Shown: positions 23,210-35,242, numbered from the stretch's first letter. The stretch is DNA of 64,000 bases from Ectobius pallidus (GCA_964059195.1 CAXKWD010000011.1:29619066-29683065); one strand, 5' to 3'. Made by a program: numbers and translations. The notes: generated by a model not told the origin, from the sequence alone.

Positions 23210-23269
23210 TCGATGGTAGAGCGGCGGCACAGAGAGCCGAGATCTTGGTTCAAATCCCGGCTAGGGCAT
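23210..23269 (+). pseudogene. tRNA-like unit, right arm of foldback B
   Basis: Reads GATGGTAGAGCGGCGGC, stem CGGC-loop ACAGAGA-GCCG, and B-box GGTTCAAATCCCGG. The 5' part of the D arm is shortened, just as in the right arm of foldback A. It is followed by GGGCATTGAATTTTTC. Confidence 0.6.
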
Positions 23270-23474
23270 TGAATTTTTCAGTCTGAATCTACCTTTCCAA
23301 TATCTGTAAATGTTGATTCTCTTATAAGCCTTACGATGTAGGCCCTATTTATTAAGTTGATGGCATAAACAACGTATTCGCCAATCAACTTCAAGTGATA
23401 AGAGGGAATAAGGTGAAAACTTAAAATTGAAGTTTGCTACATAGGCCTACTACTCGTGTTCAGAACCGAATATC

Positions 23475-24815
23475 AACTTTTATGTGGTTTAAATTACAAA
23501 GTCATTCTGCTTAATAAAATTCCACGAGGAATGTCATTACGCATGTGCCTTAGACTTTTCGAACCGAACATGCACATCGAATTCTAAAAGATATTGTGCC
23601 CGCTCAGCCGGTTATGTCCCCGACTGTACCATCAACCTACGAACCAATAATTAATTCGCAATCTCAGTCAATAAATCCTCAGAATTTTAAATTCTTACTT
23701 CATAAAATCAAAGCTTGATCGTTCAGAACTTTGCTGGCATGAACACTTCATCTGTTAACTGAGCCATTCTTGGCTGATTATGAGTAGGTTATACACTTGG
23801 CTTCATCCTGGAAAGTGCGTGTCTGAGGTAATTTTTTCTGTATCAGTCGTGTTGTTAGTTATGATCACTAGTTATGTGTCACTAAGGGCATTTAAAACGC
23901 TTACGCAAATGGTCTTTAAAATGGAAGACATCCACTGCTAATAAATTCAAGAATCTACAATGACCTAAGCTACGGATGGCTTCAATTCTCTTTGGAAGAC
24001 TGTGATGCTACTCATAGCTTAAGTTTAAGACAACTCATCTTGACTAAATTACGTAAATTCATTCAGAAGTTTGAAGCATGAACTTACATCCCCAAAAGCA
24101 TAACTTAGCAAAGATCACTCCTAGCCCATAAACGCATAAGGTTAGTTACCTATTTCAGTGCAGAACCAAGTACTTGGCTAAAAAGGTAGGAAAACTGTAG
24201 AGGATAAAAAGGAAGAAAATTTAATAAAAAAGAATGTATTACAATGTAGAAAACTGAATAAGTAAATAATATAAAAAAGAAGACGCAAACCATATTACAT
24301 GTATTTTTTACGAGATATTAGTCCTATGAATTTGAGTGCAATAAAAATAAAAGTAGTTTGAGTCGTACCACCCTTTAAAATCACATATGTGGGGATAAAT
24401 CCCACCTGTTTAACATTCGACAGACTCTTTATATTATTTTTGTCATAGTTGTAAAAAATCCGGAAAGTAAAAACAAAAGTTAAATGTAATTTATTACCAT
24501 TGTTCATTAGAGTCAGTCTCCATTATTCTATAATTACAGAAGACGAAAAGAAAATCATAAATATTTTTATGGCCTAAGGATTTTTTGAAATTGATTTCAA
24601 GAGAAGATTGTTATTTATTTATTGCAATGAGTGGGTCTTGGTCTTTAACAGCCGAAAGATAAAAATTTTAATACAGATCACTTAAGTAGCCTATTTATGT
24701 GGGTCTCTAATGATAATGTAAAATTTTTATTAATAAAAGATGATGTATTTATCCGTGTTTACTATGATGGAAGAAATAACATTTAATTTATATCTTTCGC
24801 AGACATGTCTACGAA
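23475..24815. other. AT-rich stretch, no gene seen
   Basis: No frame with recognisable features; a 70-codon minus frame at 24295-24507 has no domain. Confidence 0.45.
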
Positions 24816-24818
24816 AGA

Positions 24819-24887
24819 TATATATATATATAGGCATATAATATAATATAATATAATATAATATAACATAACATAACATAATATAAT
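24819..24887. repeat. (AT)n then (ATAAT)n/(ATAAC)n microsatellite
   Basis: A short AT run and GGC break are followed by pentamers ATAAT and ATAAC to 24887. Confidence 0.9.
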
Positions 24888-25934
24888 CTTTTTAAGAAGG
24901 TATAATGATAGGACCTTAATAATTGCAAACTAAGTTATTAGTGAAGTGTTAAAAGTTAGGAAAAGTTGGTCATCCATTCATTTCTAGCTAAGATTCCATA
25001 TCAAAGAAAGCTCAAAGCTCAATGATATCTAAAGCTGAGCAAAAAAGATCGCCCTTAAAAAGGTTGTGTTTTCAAACAGAAAGTAGAATTGACCTTTTCT
25101 TAAGGTTACATTTCCGTGCCATTTCTTTGACTTTTCGCAGACATATGACCAGCTTCCACTAGTTCTCAAAGCTCATACAGTTGCAATGTTTTCAAAGCGC
25201 TATTCATCGTTATCTTCTCTCAGCGATTCACGTATTCAAATATACTGAATGGAAGGATATTATTCAACTTACTTTATCTTTTAAAAATAGTGTTTGTTGT
25301 GATGTACACAAATCAGTTTTACGGTCTGGAATTAAATAATTATTTGCTTTAAATTAACAGTACAGTAATTTTAAAGCAAATAAGATCTATTCGTTTGGTT
25401 TTATTTTTTAAATTCAAATAAAAAGATATGATAATTAATTGATGAATTGTGATATTTAGTGAATGGTGCGCTTGTCAGACAAATATCATAGATTTATGAA
25501 AATTACGCGAGTAAAGAAGTTTATTTAGAAATTCTTTTAAATTAATCATCAAATTATTAATTTATTTAATTAAATTAGTATTTTAAAATATTATGTCCAT
25601 TTGAAAATAATGTTACTGAAGCAATAACATTAATACTATACAACGATACATTTTTCTGTCCTACTATAAGCTACTGTAGGGAAGCGAATTTTCATTCAAA
25701 CGCAACCATAGTAAAGGGAAAAGAAAGAGGGGTAGTCGGGGAAAGGATTCATTCTGAGAAACCAGCCTATTCCTTCTGCCTCGACTTTAGTACGGATTTT
25801 CATTGCACTAAGTCCCTACTTCACCTACGAGTTTTTTTCAGGTGCTTCATCCTAGTCATCCTCGGTTTGGACTCCATGTAAAGTCATGTCTTGGCCGCTG
25901 TAACATCAAAAGATAAAATAAAAATGGATAATTT
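24888..25934. other. AT-rich stretch, no gene seen
   Basis: 25690-25880 is slightly GC-richer, without a recognisable frame or repeat. Confidence 0.45.
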
Positions 25935-26287
25935 ATACCATCAGCTCAACAACTTTTATTTCGTTCTAGGCATTTCGATAGTTCTGTATTATCTTCAGGG
26001 CATCTCGCTATGCAGACGTAGATGTATAAATAATTAAAAATTAAAACGGCATTATCTTCTAGCCTTGTTGTGACGAAACAATTAAAGTTTTGAAGTTTTA
26101 TTATACTAACATTGACATATCTTCCAGTGTCTTCTTCTTTCCTGTGTTGACCGTTTATTGTTTTATCACAACACAGAATAGAAGACAATGCCATTTTAAT
26201 TTTTAATTATTAGTACATTTACCTCTGCATAGCAAGATATCCTGAAGATAATACAGACGTACCGAAAGTTTATTGAGCTGATGGTAT
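25935..26287. mobile_element. 353-bp foldback element
   Basis: The ends ATACCATCAGCTCAA and TTGAGCTGATGGTAT are perfect inverted copies. The arms stay aligned inwards through TCTGTATTATCTTCAGG, GCTATGCAGA, AATTAAAAATTAAAA and GGCATT(A/G)TCTTCTA, leaving a short centre near 26110-26155. No coding capacity. No clear target duplication, so the superfamily is not assigned. The 82-codon minus frame 25946-26194 lies wholly inside it and is not a gene. Confidence 0.75.
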
Positions 26288-29200
26288 CAATAATACCTTT
26301 TATTTTATTTTAGTGCTCGAACTCAATAGTACAATAGCCCCTTTCTTACGACAGAGGTCATGGTACATCAGAAAATGTGACTAAACGGGCTCTTTGCCCA
26401 TGATAAAAAAACGAACGATTTACTAAAATATTTTTCTTCCTCTCAATTTATTATTGGTCTGTAACCTATTCTACTTGACAAAGTTTCAGCAACATCAATC
26501 TTTTAATAAGTTCTAAGTAAGAGTTGTAGATAGCCAACGTTTTTTAATTTTGAACATCTTTAAGAAATAATGCGAAGTCAAAGTAAACTTCCCTAACTAT
26601 AACAAACAGTCGTCAACTTTCTGGATTCAGAGCGATATAAACATGCAAAGTTCTCTCCATATGGGAAAAAATGGACGACAAAAATTCTGATTTGAGGTCG
26701 CAAAATTTTGCAACATCTAAACTAAACTCATTTTTCACAATTTCTCCTGCGGGTAATTGTTAAAAAGGACAGTTTTACGAGATTGGGATATTGGAAAGTA
26801 CTCGACAGAACTAATTTTTTACACAATTTTTCAAATGCGAGGAATTATGAAAGACAAGGTTTTTGCCATGAGACCGCGAGATTTGGGCCGCCTAAAAGAA
26901 CTAATAGAACTCATCTTTTTCACATCTATACCAAATTGTGCATAGGAAATTTTAAATCAGTCTCAAAAGGATGCACACACAACAATGGTGGTCATCTTGA
27001 GCTATTGTTGCAAGAAAGTAACATAGTTTGCATTTCAAGTAAACTAACCTATGCCCTCCCCAGTAGGTTTACATTCGAAAAACAGGAATGAAGTATCTTT
27101 GTTTATATAGTCCCTTTTATTTCTACCAAACTTCTGTTTAATTAAAGTAAGCTTAAGTGAAATACCTAGTGGTGTGAATTCGAGACCAGTGCTATGACTT
27201 TCTGCACACTGGACTTGATTCGGGAGAATCTGACTGCAGAAGGCAGCAAAAATAAACTTCAAACTCATTCCTCGCTCTTTGCAATCATACAGTTTCCTCT
27301 TGGAGTGAAGAGAGTGGAGAAAAATTTTGCCAGTGCTCATTTTCCCACCCATACAATAATTCTTCTCGCTGTATTTTTAGTTGCTGCCTGGCAGCAATGG
27401 AGTATGGGTGGGACTGCGGAAATACATACAGACAGATAGACAGCAGGAAGGATCTCATTATCCTCGACAACTAGCCAAATATTTTGTTTGGGTAGAATTA
27501 TTTAGCCAAGTGTTTATTCAATCTGAAACAGCCGGGGAAAATGTGAAATTATTGCGCTTGGGATTTCAAGTTTTCGTATGGGAGACAGAGATAGATAGAG
27601 AACAGGAAGTAAAGAGGAATAGAGAGAAAGACGAGAATGAAGCACCAGAAATACCACTAATAATAAAAATTTAAACAGTTTCATTACTGTTTCTTGTGGG
27701 CGCAGATTGTAATAGGGAAGAACAGAAGGTAGTTCCATCTCTTTCTATCCCATTGTATCCCAGAGCAAGAACCGTCTATGTCCAATGAAATCAAAAACAA
27801 GGAATTGTTTATGGTTAAAACGTTTTAAAGCGTTAGAAACTGAGAAAACTTCACAGAATGCAAAAGATAAACTGCGTCAGAAGTTAGAGCTATTACTGTG
27901 AACTCAATGATTGCTATTAAAATGTTCCATAACCGAAAATCGCTACTAACCACACGTAAAAATCATAATCTATTGTCGTGATAATCATCTTAATACTTCA
28001 CATTTTACTATCATATATAGTTAAACACTATAAAAACATATTCTTAGTTTTTTCTACTTTATCTTATTCCCCTCTGGTGTAGTCAAATTCTCAGGGGAAC
28101 TGGGAAGAAGTGCTGACTACATTTTCCTATATTTATGCACATACAAAAAAAATCTCTTTCCATCAAGCAAAGACTGATTTTCTTTACACCAACTAACAAA
28201 CAAATGTTAGTGAGATGAGAGAAGGCCACAGAAATAAATTATCATACTCTGCTTTAATACAGAAGAGGAAATGAGATTATCGCACTTTTAAAACAATCCA
28301 CAGATGACACGAACACACATAGGCTATTAAAAGAAAGCTAAAAAGAATTCGCATATAAGATTAACCGAGCTTAATATAAGTAAATCTTAAGTCTTAATTT
28401 TTATAAAATAACATAGGTTATGTTATTCTCCACTTTCACTACTTTATGACAATATTCCTCTCATTTTCTTCAATAAAATTTGAAAATAATTACTAGACAT
28501 TTTACGAAGATCCTAGTGGATTGTTCTACGCGTGGGTAGACTATGCATTTTGTACAATAACCTATGTAATGAATTTAATACAGATCTATTTCAATCCAGA
28601 AAAGATTTTTATATAAATAATTGCAAAAGTTTTAGCATGCAATCATAAAATCACAAAGCAATGTAATTACTGATCTTCTAATTGCTAACTTTATTCATTT
28701 GTAATTCTTGTAATTAAGTGTGTGTTGTTTTAATTGATTTGTTTTAGTGCTCTTTTGTCGTTGTTCTTAATGTTGTTTTCTTTATTTTACTGTCAATAGA
28801 GTCTACTATGTAATTGTTTAGTTTAGTAGACTTAAAATAAAATAATAATTCAATGCAAGATTTATTAGAATGTTCAATAATTCTCAACACTAGTACGAAC
28901 GCTGGCTAACTGCTGAAGATTAATGGCATTTAAAGTAATTTCTGCACGGTTTCCACCCACTGTTTTAACTTTATAACCTGACAATGCTATTTTTTTCTGG
29001 CAGAGCAAAATCGAAAGGCCTAATCATTTTTGTATTATTGCCGATATATTAAAATCTTTTCTGCTTGCAGATTGCAAAATAATACTAATTGTACACAATC
29101 GTTGTCGATAATCTACCTACAAAGAATACTGTTCAGACAATATAACCTATCAAACGCGTGAAATGAAGATTTTCACATGAAATACAAAAATATTAACGTA

Positions 29201-30990
29201 CGAATGGAAGAAATGAAGTCATAAATGTGAACGGGCGAAAGGAAATAGAGGATAGACAAACATTTCAAGTATTCACTATGTAATATTGGAATTGATAGAG
29301 AAGTAAGCATTTGTAAGTAAATTCCATCAGTCTTCTCTAACATTGTACATTATCACTGATGTTAAAAATATGTAATATTTGCAATAAATGATCATTAACA
29401 ACAAATATGAACTAAAAAAATGTTGTGTAACGAAAAACTCAGAAGGTTTGATATTCCCTCTCTAATGATAAAAATAGTTATTGTTCCATTCTTATCGTAC
29501 TGCTGAGAGACTTCTCTTAGATAGGTGACAAGATATTGCTGGTATTGGTAAGTTCTTAGGGAGGCTTTTGGAACAGTTAAAGATTTAAATATCCTAGAAT
29601 GAAGGATAAATAAAATACTCGTACATTTAAAAAAAATATACCAATCGCGTAATATTATAGCGGTGATAAATAAGTTATGACTGAACTCGATAGGCCACGT
29701 TGCCTGGATGCGAGAAAAGTGGCTACCTTTAGTAGCCCAATCCAGAAGAATAGGTGGAAGAGTTTAGTAAAGATTAATATCCGTAATGTCGGGAATGATA
29801 GTCCTGTATTAAACGTTAATCTCAGTACGGATTTGATGACAGCTACAAATCGACAGACTCAATAGAAGAAGAATATTCAGAAGCAATAGGTTAGTTAAGG
29901 GCATTTCTAAGGAATATGATTGTATTTTTGGGGAAGAATAATGAGCACTTTTATAATTTCATTAAAAAATTAACTTTTTCCTTGTCACTGGGAGAATGAA
30001 ATTTAATCCATCTGCATTACCTAGGTATGTTGAAAGAAGGTATTTAATTAAATTCTAAAACGACAGTATTTGAATGTTAAAAACAATAAGCTTCACGCTC
30101 AGAATTCCAAAATGGGTCAAAATGTAACACGATGAGAGCGGACTGTGAAGATTCATGAAAGAATAAATATTTTTGTAGCTGAGACGAAAAAAACTGTCAG
30201 GCAGCAAATCTGAAGGTATTCACAGTCCGCGAAAAGTTGCAAACTGGGTTTCTGAATCCACGTCTCTTATCACTGAAGCTACGCGAGGAAATCCTTCCAC
30301 GAAACTTACGTGTAGGGTTGGCAAGAGAAAAAGAGAAAATGAATATGAAAGAGAACGGGGAAAAAGTAGAATGAAAGAGGAATATACATAGGGTGAAAGA
30401 GAGGTCAACTTTCAAAATGAAGAGTCCAGGGAAATAGCGCGACAAAGCAAATTTTGTTAGCCTTGTTGCGTAAGTCTTTTAAGGTTTAAACCTGTGAATA
30501 TACACACATATTCATTTATAGTTCCGTTTATTTGATCAAATATCAATAGGAACTGATAAATAATAGTTCATTTATGTATAATACACATAAAATTAGAGTA
30601 GCCTGGTGCTAAAAATCATATGCAAACAAAGTGTTTGTCCTTTTTCATTCAGTGTTGCAAACACCGTACAGTCGTACTTTTTCAAAACTACAATTTTTTA
30701 ATAACATATCATTGTAAATTTCAAAACACCGATTGCTTTCCCATTTACTAGTATAATTTTGTACAATATGACTAAAGATTTATTAATTTGTATCTTATGT
30801 TTTTCCTTCTTTTCTCTTCATTGCAAATGGTCCATTAAATTTTATCAAGATTTTTTTCTATATTTTCACATTCTGAAATTTGTGCTTTTTTATTTTTGTA
30901 TGCATAAAATGTGTGCTGTAAGCTTGTATTTTATAATTATCTTGACCATGAAGCCAAGAATATTGTTTCCCTAAGGTCAATCAATTATTC
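26288..30990. other. 4.7-kb stretch with no recognised element or gene
   Basis: AT-rich. Several opposed frames of 60-102 codons crowd 26757-27738 but are mutually antisense and carry no motifs. 30197-30445 minus (82 codons) is likewise unrecognised. Divergent elements could be hidden here. Confidence 0.35.
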
Positions 30991-31122
30991 AATTAACTTT
31001 AAATTTAATTTAATTAAAGTTAAATTAAATTAAATTAAATTAAATGAACTTAAATTAAATTAAGATTAAATTAAATTAAATTAAATTAAATTGAACTAAA
31101 ATTAAACTAAATTAAGATTAAA
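30991..31122. repeat. (TTAAA)n pentanucleotide tract
   Basis: TTAAA/TTAAAT units with a few GAACT and AAGAT breaks. It overlaps no frame. Confidence 0.9.
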
Positions 31123-31550
31123 GCAATTATTGAATAACAAAATGAATCTAATAATTAATAACAATCGGTTACAAACAATAACTTGTTTAGTTATCTTGAT
31201 AAATTATGGCGACAAATCCTAGGAGGTAATTTAATATTTTTGCTTACAAAAAAAAATCTCTCGGAGATGAATTCAAGTTAAGTGAATTATTACTGCTCAT
31301 AGGTAGCTGCTTATAAAACGGAAAGACAATAGCAGCTGAACTTGTGTAACCGCGGACATTTTATTGTGTTGTGAACCCATCTCGACTGCTCATTCTGCTG
31401 ATTTCGCTACTGTTTTTGTCTTCAGCAGAGGAGTGGACAACGCAGTGGTTATCTCGTGTTGGGAGATGGGATACGATAGCGTGTAGGCCTACGGCTAGAA
31501 GATTTCACTGACTTGACTTAAAAAAGGACTATTATAACATAAAGCAACAT
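31123..31550. other. Spacer, no gene seen
   Basis: 31370-31490 is less AT-rich and ends with a TAGGCCTA word. Nothing else recognised. Confidence 0.4.
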
Positions 31551-31950
31551 ATAATTACAAGTACAGTAATTATAATAATTATAAATGCTGGATTATAAAC
31601 CACTACACTACCTTAACACCAATATATTAATATAGTTCTAACTTGTTTTATTCTGCTGTATTTTAATTAAGTTATCTATAAATCCTATTCCATCTTCATA
31701 GATTACATTTAAAACCTAATTTATGTTAGTATATTTCAACTGTTTGTTTGTTTACTAGTTTGGTTGTTTTTATTGATTGTATGTAAGTTTTGTATGTAAT
31801 GCAAGTGTAGGGTATTATAGTGTTTAGTAACTTAACGTAATATTCAATTAATAATAATAATAATTATTATTTATTGTTTGAATTATTGTTCTTTTGATTG
31901 TATGTAATGCAATACAGGTATACAGGGATTCATTATTTAATGTAATATAA
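31551..31950. repeat. 400-bp direct repeat, copy 1
   Basis: Begins ATAATTACAAGTA and ends TGTAATATAA. Internal landmarks are GCTGGATTATAAACCACTAC, TTCTGCTGTATTTTAATTAA and GTATGTAATGCAAGTGTA, all shared in the same order with 32258-32656. It directly abuts the SINE on its right. Within the repeat, TTGTATGTAATGCAA occurs twice. Identity to known families was not recognised. Confidence 0.85.
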
Positions 31951-32257
31951 AGGTAAAGGTAAAGTGATCCCTATACAGGCCACGGAGGCCCAGAGGGTTC
32001 CAGAAGGGTGAGGCTCCCAGATTTTGGACATTCGGCACATGAAGGTGGTAAGGTTGTCAGCCTTACGCACCGGCCGCCTTTACCCCCAGGATTGCTCCTG
32101 GTACTCATTTCTGTTAGAGGCTGAGTCGACCCCAGGGCCATAGTGCCACCAGAAGGATTGTGCCAATTGAAACATCTCAACGACCACATCGGGAATCGAA
32201 CCCGCGATCTTCCGGTTTGTAGCGCAGCGCCTCAACCACTACGCTACGGTGTACCCC
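31951..32257 (-). mobile_element. Full-length tRNA-headed SINE with (TTTACC)n tail
   Basis: On the minus strand it starts GGGGTACACCGTAGCG with an A-box TAGCGTAGTGGTTGAGGCG and B-box GGTTCGATTCC. A conserved-looking central block follows: GGGGTCGACTCAGCCTCTAAC, cut here to its pattern, then CCTGGGGGTAAAGGCGGCCG. It ends in CTTTACCTTTACCTTT, a short tandem tail. The central block resembles domains I remember from tRNA SINEs in many invertebrates, but I cannot name the family with certainty. Two truncated relatives lie at 33479-33700 and 45983-46090. The element sits exactly between the two 400-bp direct repeats. Confidence 0.85.
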
Positions 32258-32656
32258 ATAATTACAAGTAATTATAATAACTATATCTGCTGGATTATAA
32301 ACCACTACACTACCTTAACACCAATATATTAATATAGTTCTAACTTGTTTTATTCTGCTGTATTTTAATTAAATTATCTATAAATCCTATATCATCTTCA
32401 TAGATTACATTTCAAACCTTATTTATGTTGGTAGGCCTATATCTCAATTGTTTGTTTATTTATTAGTTCGGCTGATTTTATTGCTTGTATGTAAGTTTTG
32501 TATGTAATGCAAGTGTATAACAGTGTTTAGTAATTTAACGTATTATGCAATTAAATATTATTATTTATTGTTTGAATTATTGTTTCTTTGATTGTATGTA
32601 GTTTTGTATGTAATGCAATACTAGTATACAGGGTTTAATGATTTAATGTAATATAC
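32258..32656. repeat. 400-bp direct repeat, copy 2
   Basis: Same orientation and order of landmarks as copy 1, with scattered substitutions and small indels, and an extra TAGGCCTA near 32431. It begins at the first base after the SINE head, so the SINE has no unique flank on either side. Confidence 0.85.
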
Positions 32657-32907
32657 AATTCATTACTATTATCAATCTTTCCACATAGGCAGGTGGCAAA
32701 ATAGAGTGACACACGGTCAGCATCACGTTACCCACGGCCGGAGCCGCTACCTCATTATCAAATAACTCCACAATTTTTCTCACGAGGCTGCTTGCATCCC
32801 GTTCCAGACCTCTCCACCTCAGAATAATCCAAGGTGGAATTTGAGATCGATCCCAGGCTTGGGGCTGTATAATCATGAACGCTAGCCACTAGACCATGCA
32901 GGTGGTT
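32657..32907 (-). mobile_element. tRNA-headed SINE, family B
   Basis: The minus strand starts AACCACCTGCATGGTCTAGTGG, cut here to its pattern (A-box TGGTCTAGTGGCTAGCG), with B-box GGGATCGATCTC about 35 bp on. The body contains GGTGGAGAGGTCTGGAACGG and GCAAGCAGCC. It ends near TATGTGGAAAGATTG. A diverged relative in the same orientation is at 57062-57345. The 77-codon minus frame here is a reading through the SINE body. Confidence 0.7.
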
Positions 32908-33478
32908 ATTAATAATTAATAAATAATTATATTGGAAGTGTTGATATGAAACATTAAAGTTTTTTACATTCTTAGTGGCTGCGTTAAAAGAGAACTAATC
33001 TGAAAGGAGCTTCTTTACATGTAATGTGGCAAAAATTATGTGTTTTATTTACAACTAATTATTTTGTTCTTTTCTTCAGGTAACTAGGTGACAGGGAAAA
33101 TTGGCACGAGGAACATTCCTATAAGTTTGATGGCATAATAATGGGTTAAGAACGAATTAAGGCTTAGATTTTATGTGTTAATAACACCAGTATGCCATAT
33201 GAAGGTAACTTTTATGGTTCCCTTAAGTGTAGTGAGTCAAGCCTCTTTGTAACATTCATCTTTATGGCGTTTTGCATAAATTTGTGTGACTACAGCGGAA
33301 AGGATTTACAACTCAGCTATAGAAAATTTAATTACACCTTAAATTTAAAAATCCTTTCTTTGAGAGAGACGAAGACAAAACAATAATAATAAAAACAAAT
33401 GTAACTATAATAACACTAATCAACAAGGTTTTCATAACATGAACAAGGGTAATCAATTTCAAATGATTCGGCATGTAA
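32908..33478. other. AT-rich spacer, no gene seen
   Basis: A 64-codon plus frame at 33192-33386 begins ATGCCATATGAAGG but has no domain. Confidence 0.4.
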
Positions 33479-33700
33479 AGTGAAAGTGTTCCCTATTAGG
33501 CTACAGGCCATGGAGGCCCACAGGGTTCCAGGAGGTTGACGCGCCCAGATTTTTAGACACTCGACACATTAAGGTCGTAAGGTTGTCAGCCTTACGCACC
33601 GGCCGCCTTTACCCCCAGGATTGCTAGTGGTGCTCATTTCTGTTAGAGGCTGAGTCGACCCCAGGGCCATAGTGCCACCAGAAGGATTAGGCCAATGGAA
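33479..33700 (-). mobile_element. SINE, same family as 31951-32257, head lost
   Basis: Shares the central and tail blocks (GGCTGAGTCGACCCCAGGGC, ACCGGCCGCCTTTACCCCC, GTTCCAGGAGG on the plus strand). Homology ends near GAAGGATTAGGCCAAT, before the tRNA head, so it is 5' truncated. Confidence 0.8.
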
Positions 33701-33860
33701 AATTATTCGGCATTATTCTGACCACAAACATGGCATTGAAATGGCTCCAAGACATCATTTTTCAGAAAGCTATAATTCATAGTCAGCTAATAAAGTATAA
33801 AAATATACGTAAACCAACTTGCATTGATCTGGGTGGTTTCTTTAATATGTATCATAACAT

Positions 33861-34027
33861 GGATATTGGAGGCAATATTATATGGAGAATAGGGTGAGAA
33901 ATTTCATTAAAATATCACCACAGTGGAACAACGATATCAAGTAAGGTGCGTTCCATCAATGATGAGCAGCTGTTCTTTTAAAAGGGAAAACTGCAATTCT
34001 CGTAAGAGAGAAAAATGAATAATTTCT
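33861..34027. repeat. Dispersed direct repeat, copy 1
   Basis: Shares, in order, ATTGGAGGC, ATATTA, GAATAGGGTG, AAATTTCA, AAAGGGAAAACTGCA and CTCGTAAGAGAGAAAAA with the stretch at 34473-34628. Confidence 0.75.
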
Positions 34028-34472
34028 ATGTAACAACCACGACTTGGACATTGAAAAAATTCCAACAAGACAAGTATTTTCATATAATTATGTATATTTT
34101 GCAGTGAGCTAAAAATAGCACCGGTATACAAATACGTGAAAGTAACCATAGATCGAAACAGGTTCATTTCTTTGGTATCTCTTTTACAAAATTAAACAAC
34201 ATTACCTCCCTATTAAGGTATCATTTGAAGAGTTACCTATTGAGGTGGTTTACTGTTTTATTACCCTTATTATGGTGGGAGGGTAGAAAGTTTCGTAGGC
34301 TACATCCGGCGATAACCGCTGTAACAGATCAAATACTGTACGGTTGTTATTTTTTGCTTCTGTCTTAAAAGGTTTTCAAAGAACCACAAAGCAGAACATC
34401 ACTAAGAATTACCGAGAAACTACCAAAAAATTGGCTGCAGAATTTACATTCACATTTGGACTATATCCCGGA
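34028..34472. other. Spacer between the direct repeats
   Basis: AT-rich, with no recognised element and no coding frame of note. Confidence 0.4.
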
Positions 34473-34628
34473 GGATTGGAGGCCATATTACATGGTGAAC
34501 AGGGTGTCAAATTTCACTAAGATATCGCCACAACAGGAACAATGATACCAAGTAGGTTCCAGTAATTATAAGTTTTTTTTTAAAGGGAAAACTGCAGTCC
34601 TCGTAAGAGAGAAAAAATAGCGATTTCT
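34473..34628. repeat. Dispersed direct repeat, copy 2
   Basis: Same order as copy 1, about 610 bp downstream. The middle is diverged (GTTCCAGTAATTATAAG in place of GCGTTCCATCAATG). It may be a segmental duplication or two insertions of one family. Confidence 0.75.
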
Positions 34629-34930
34629 GATTTTCTAAATTTTATTAGGCACTAATGGGGGTTTTACATAAATAATTTGAAAATTTTAAATTTTAACACC
34701 TAATTGGTTATTGTTTTAACAGTTTTATCATAGCTAAGTCTCCCTGGCAGAATAGAGATAACTACTCTATATTAAGTTAATTGTGTAAGTATACTCGTGT
34801 GTATATATATAATTTTTTTGCTAAAGAGCAAATCCATATACCTCATTCATGTAATATTTGTATTTAACGACGGTTGTGTACTGCTGATTAAGCCTGTAAC
34901 TGACAACGGTGTGTTGGAGTTTTTTTTTTC
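34629..34930. other. AT-rich spacer
   Basis: Ends in a T9 run just before the LINE remnant. Nothing else seen. Confidence 0.4.
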
Positions 34931-34936
34931 ACGTAC

Positions 34937-35242
34937 ATGTGTAGGCATAGGAGTGATGCATTTACGTACAGACTGAGAAAGATGTCAGGACTAACCGACG
35001 TGGCCCAGCGCGCATGCAGCCTGAAGTGGAAGTGGGGTGGTCATGTAGCGAGACTTCCAGGTACCAGATGGGGAAACATCTCTACTGTATGGGACCCTAG
35101 GATCGGCAAAAGGGAGAGAGGAAGACCAAGAACGAGGTGGGTAGATTTCTTCAGAAAGCGTGCCGGGGTACACTGGTCATGCGTAGCAAAGAACAGAGAT
35201 GTCTGGAGAAGCCTACAAACCGAGTTGCTGGAAGAAGTTTAG
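34937..35242 (+). pseudogene. LINE ORF2 C-terminus, RTE-like, with intact stop
   Basis: The 101-codon frame reads FTYRLRKMSGLTDVAQRA, LKWKWGGHVARLPGTRWG, RERGRPRTRWVDFF and GVHWSCVAKNRDVWRSLQTE. This is the tail of an endonuclease/reverse-transcriptase of the kind seen in RTE-like and related insect LINEs. The frame is uninterrupted to its natural stop (TAG, 35240-35242). A short 3' UTR follows, ending in (ATTC)n at 35391. The polymerase and endonuclease parts are absent: a 5'-truncated insertion starting near 34931, right after a T-run. It looks younger than the other LINE remnants because the reading frame is unbroken. Confidence 0.85.

Larger units (their letters stand above)
22488..23474. 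mobile_element. Second inverted tRNA-like dimer (foldback B), older and larger
   Basis: About 250 bp of left arm (22508-22750) matches the reverse complement of 23205-23446 with scattered changes. Shared landmarks are TGCCATCAACTT, CAACATTTACA, GGAAAGGTAGA and AAAAATTCAATGCCCTA. Further in, ATTATCGCCGCACTCA (22776-22791) recurs inverted near 23030-23045, so the repeat continues to the centre. A segment at about 23050-23200 is present on the right side only. Each arm carries a tRNA-like unit pointing outwards. The outer ends are fuzzy, with GTTGATAT words near 22490 and 23470. Foldback A lies immediately to its left. Confidence 0.75.

Noticed and set aside
31971..32189. 72-codon minus frame
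   Set aside because: Inside the full-length SINE; SINE bodies do not code.
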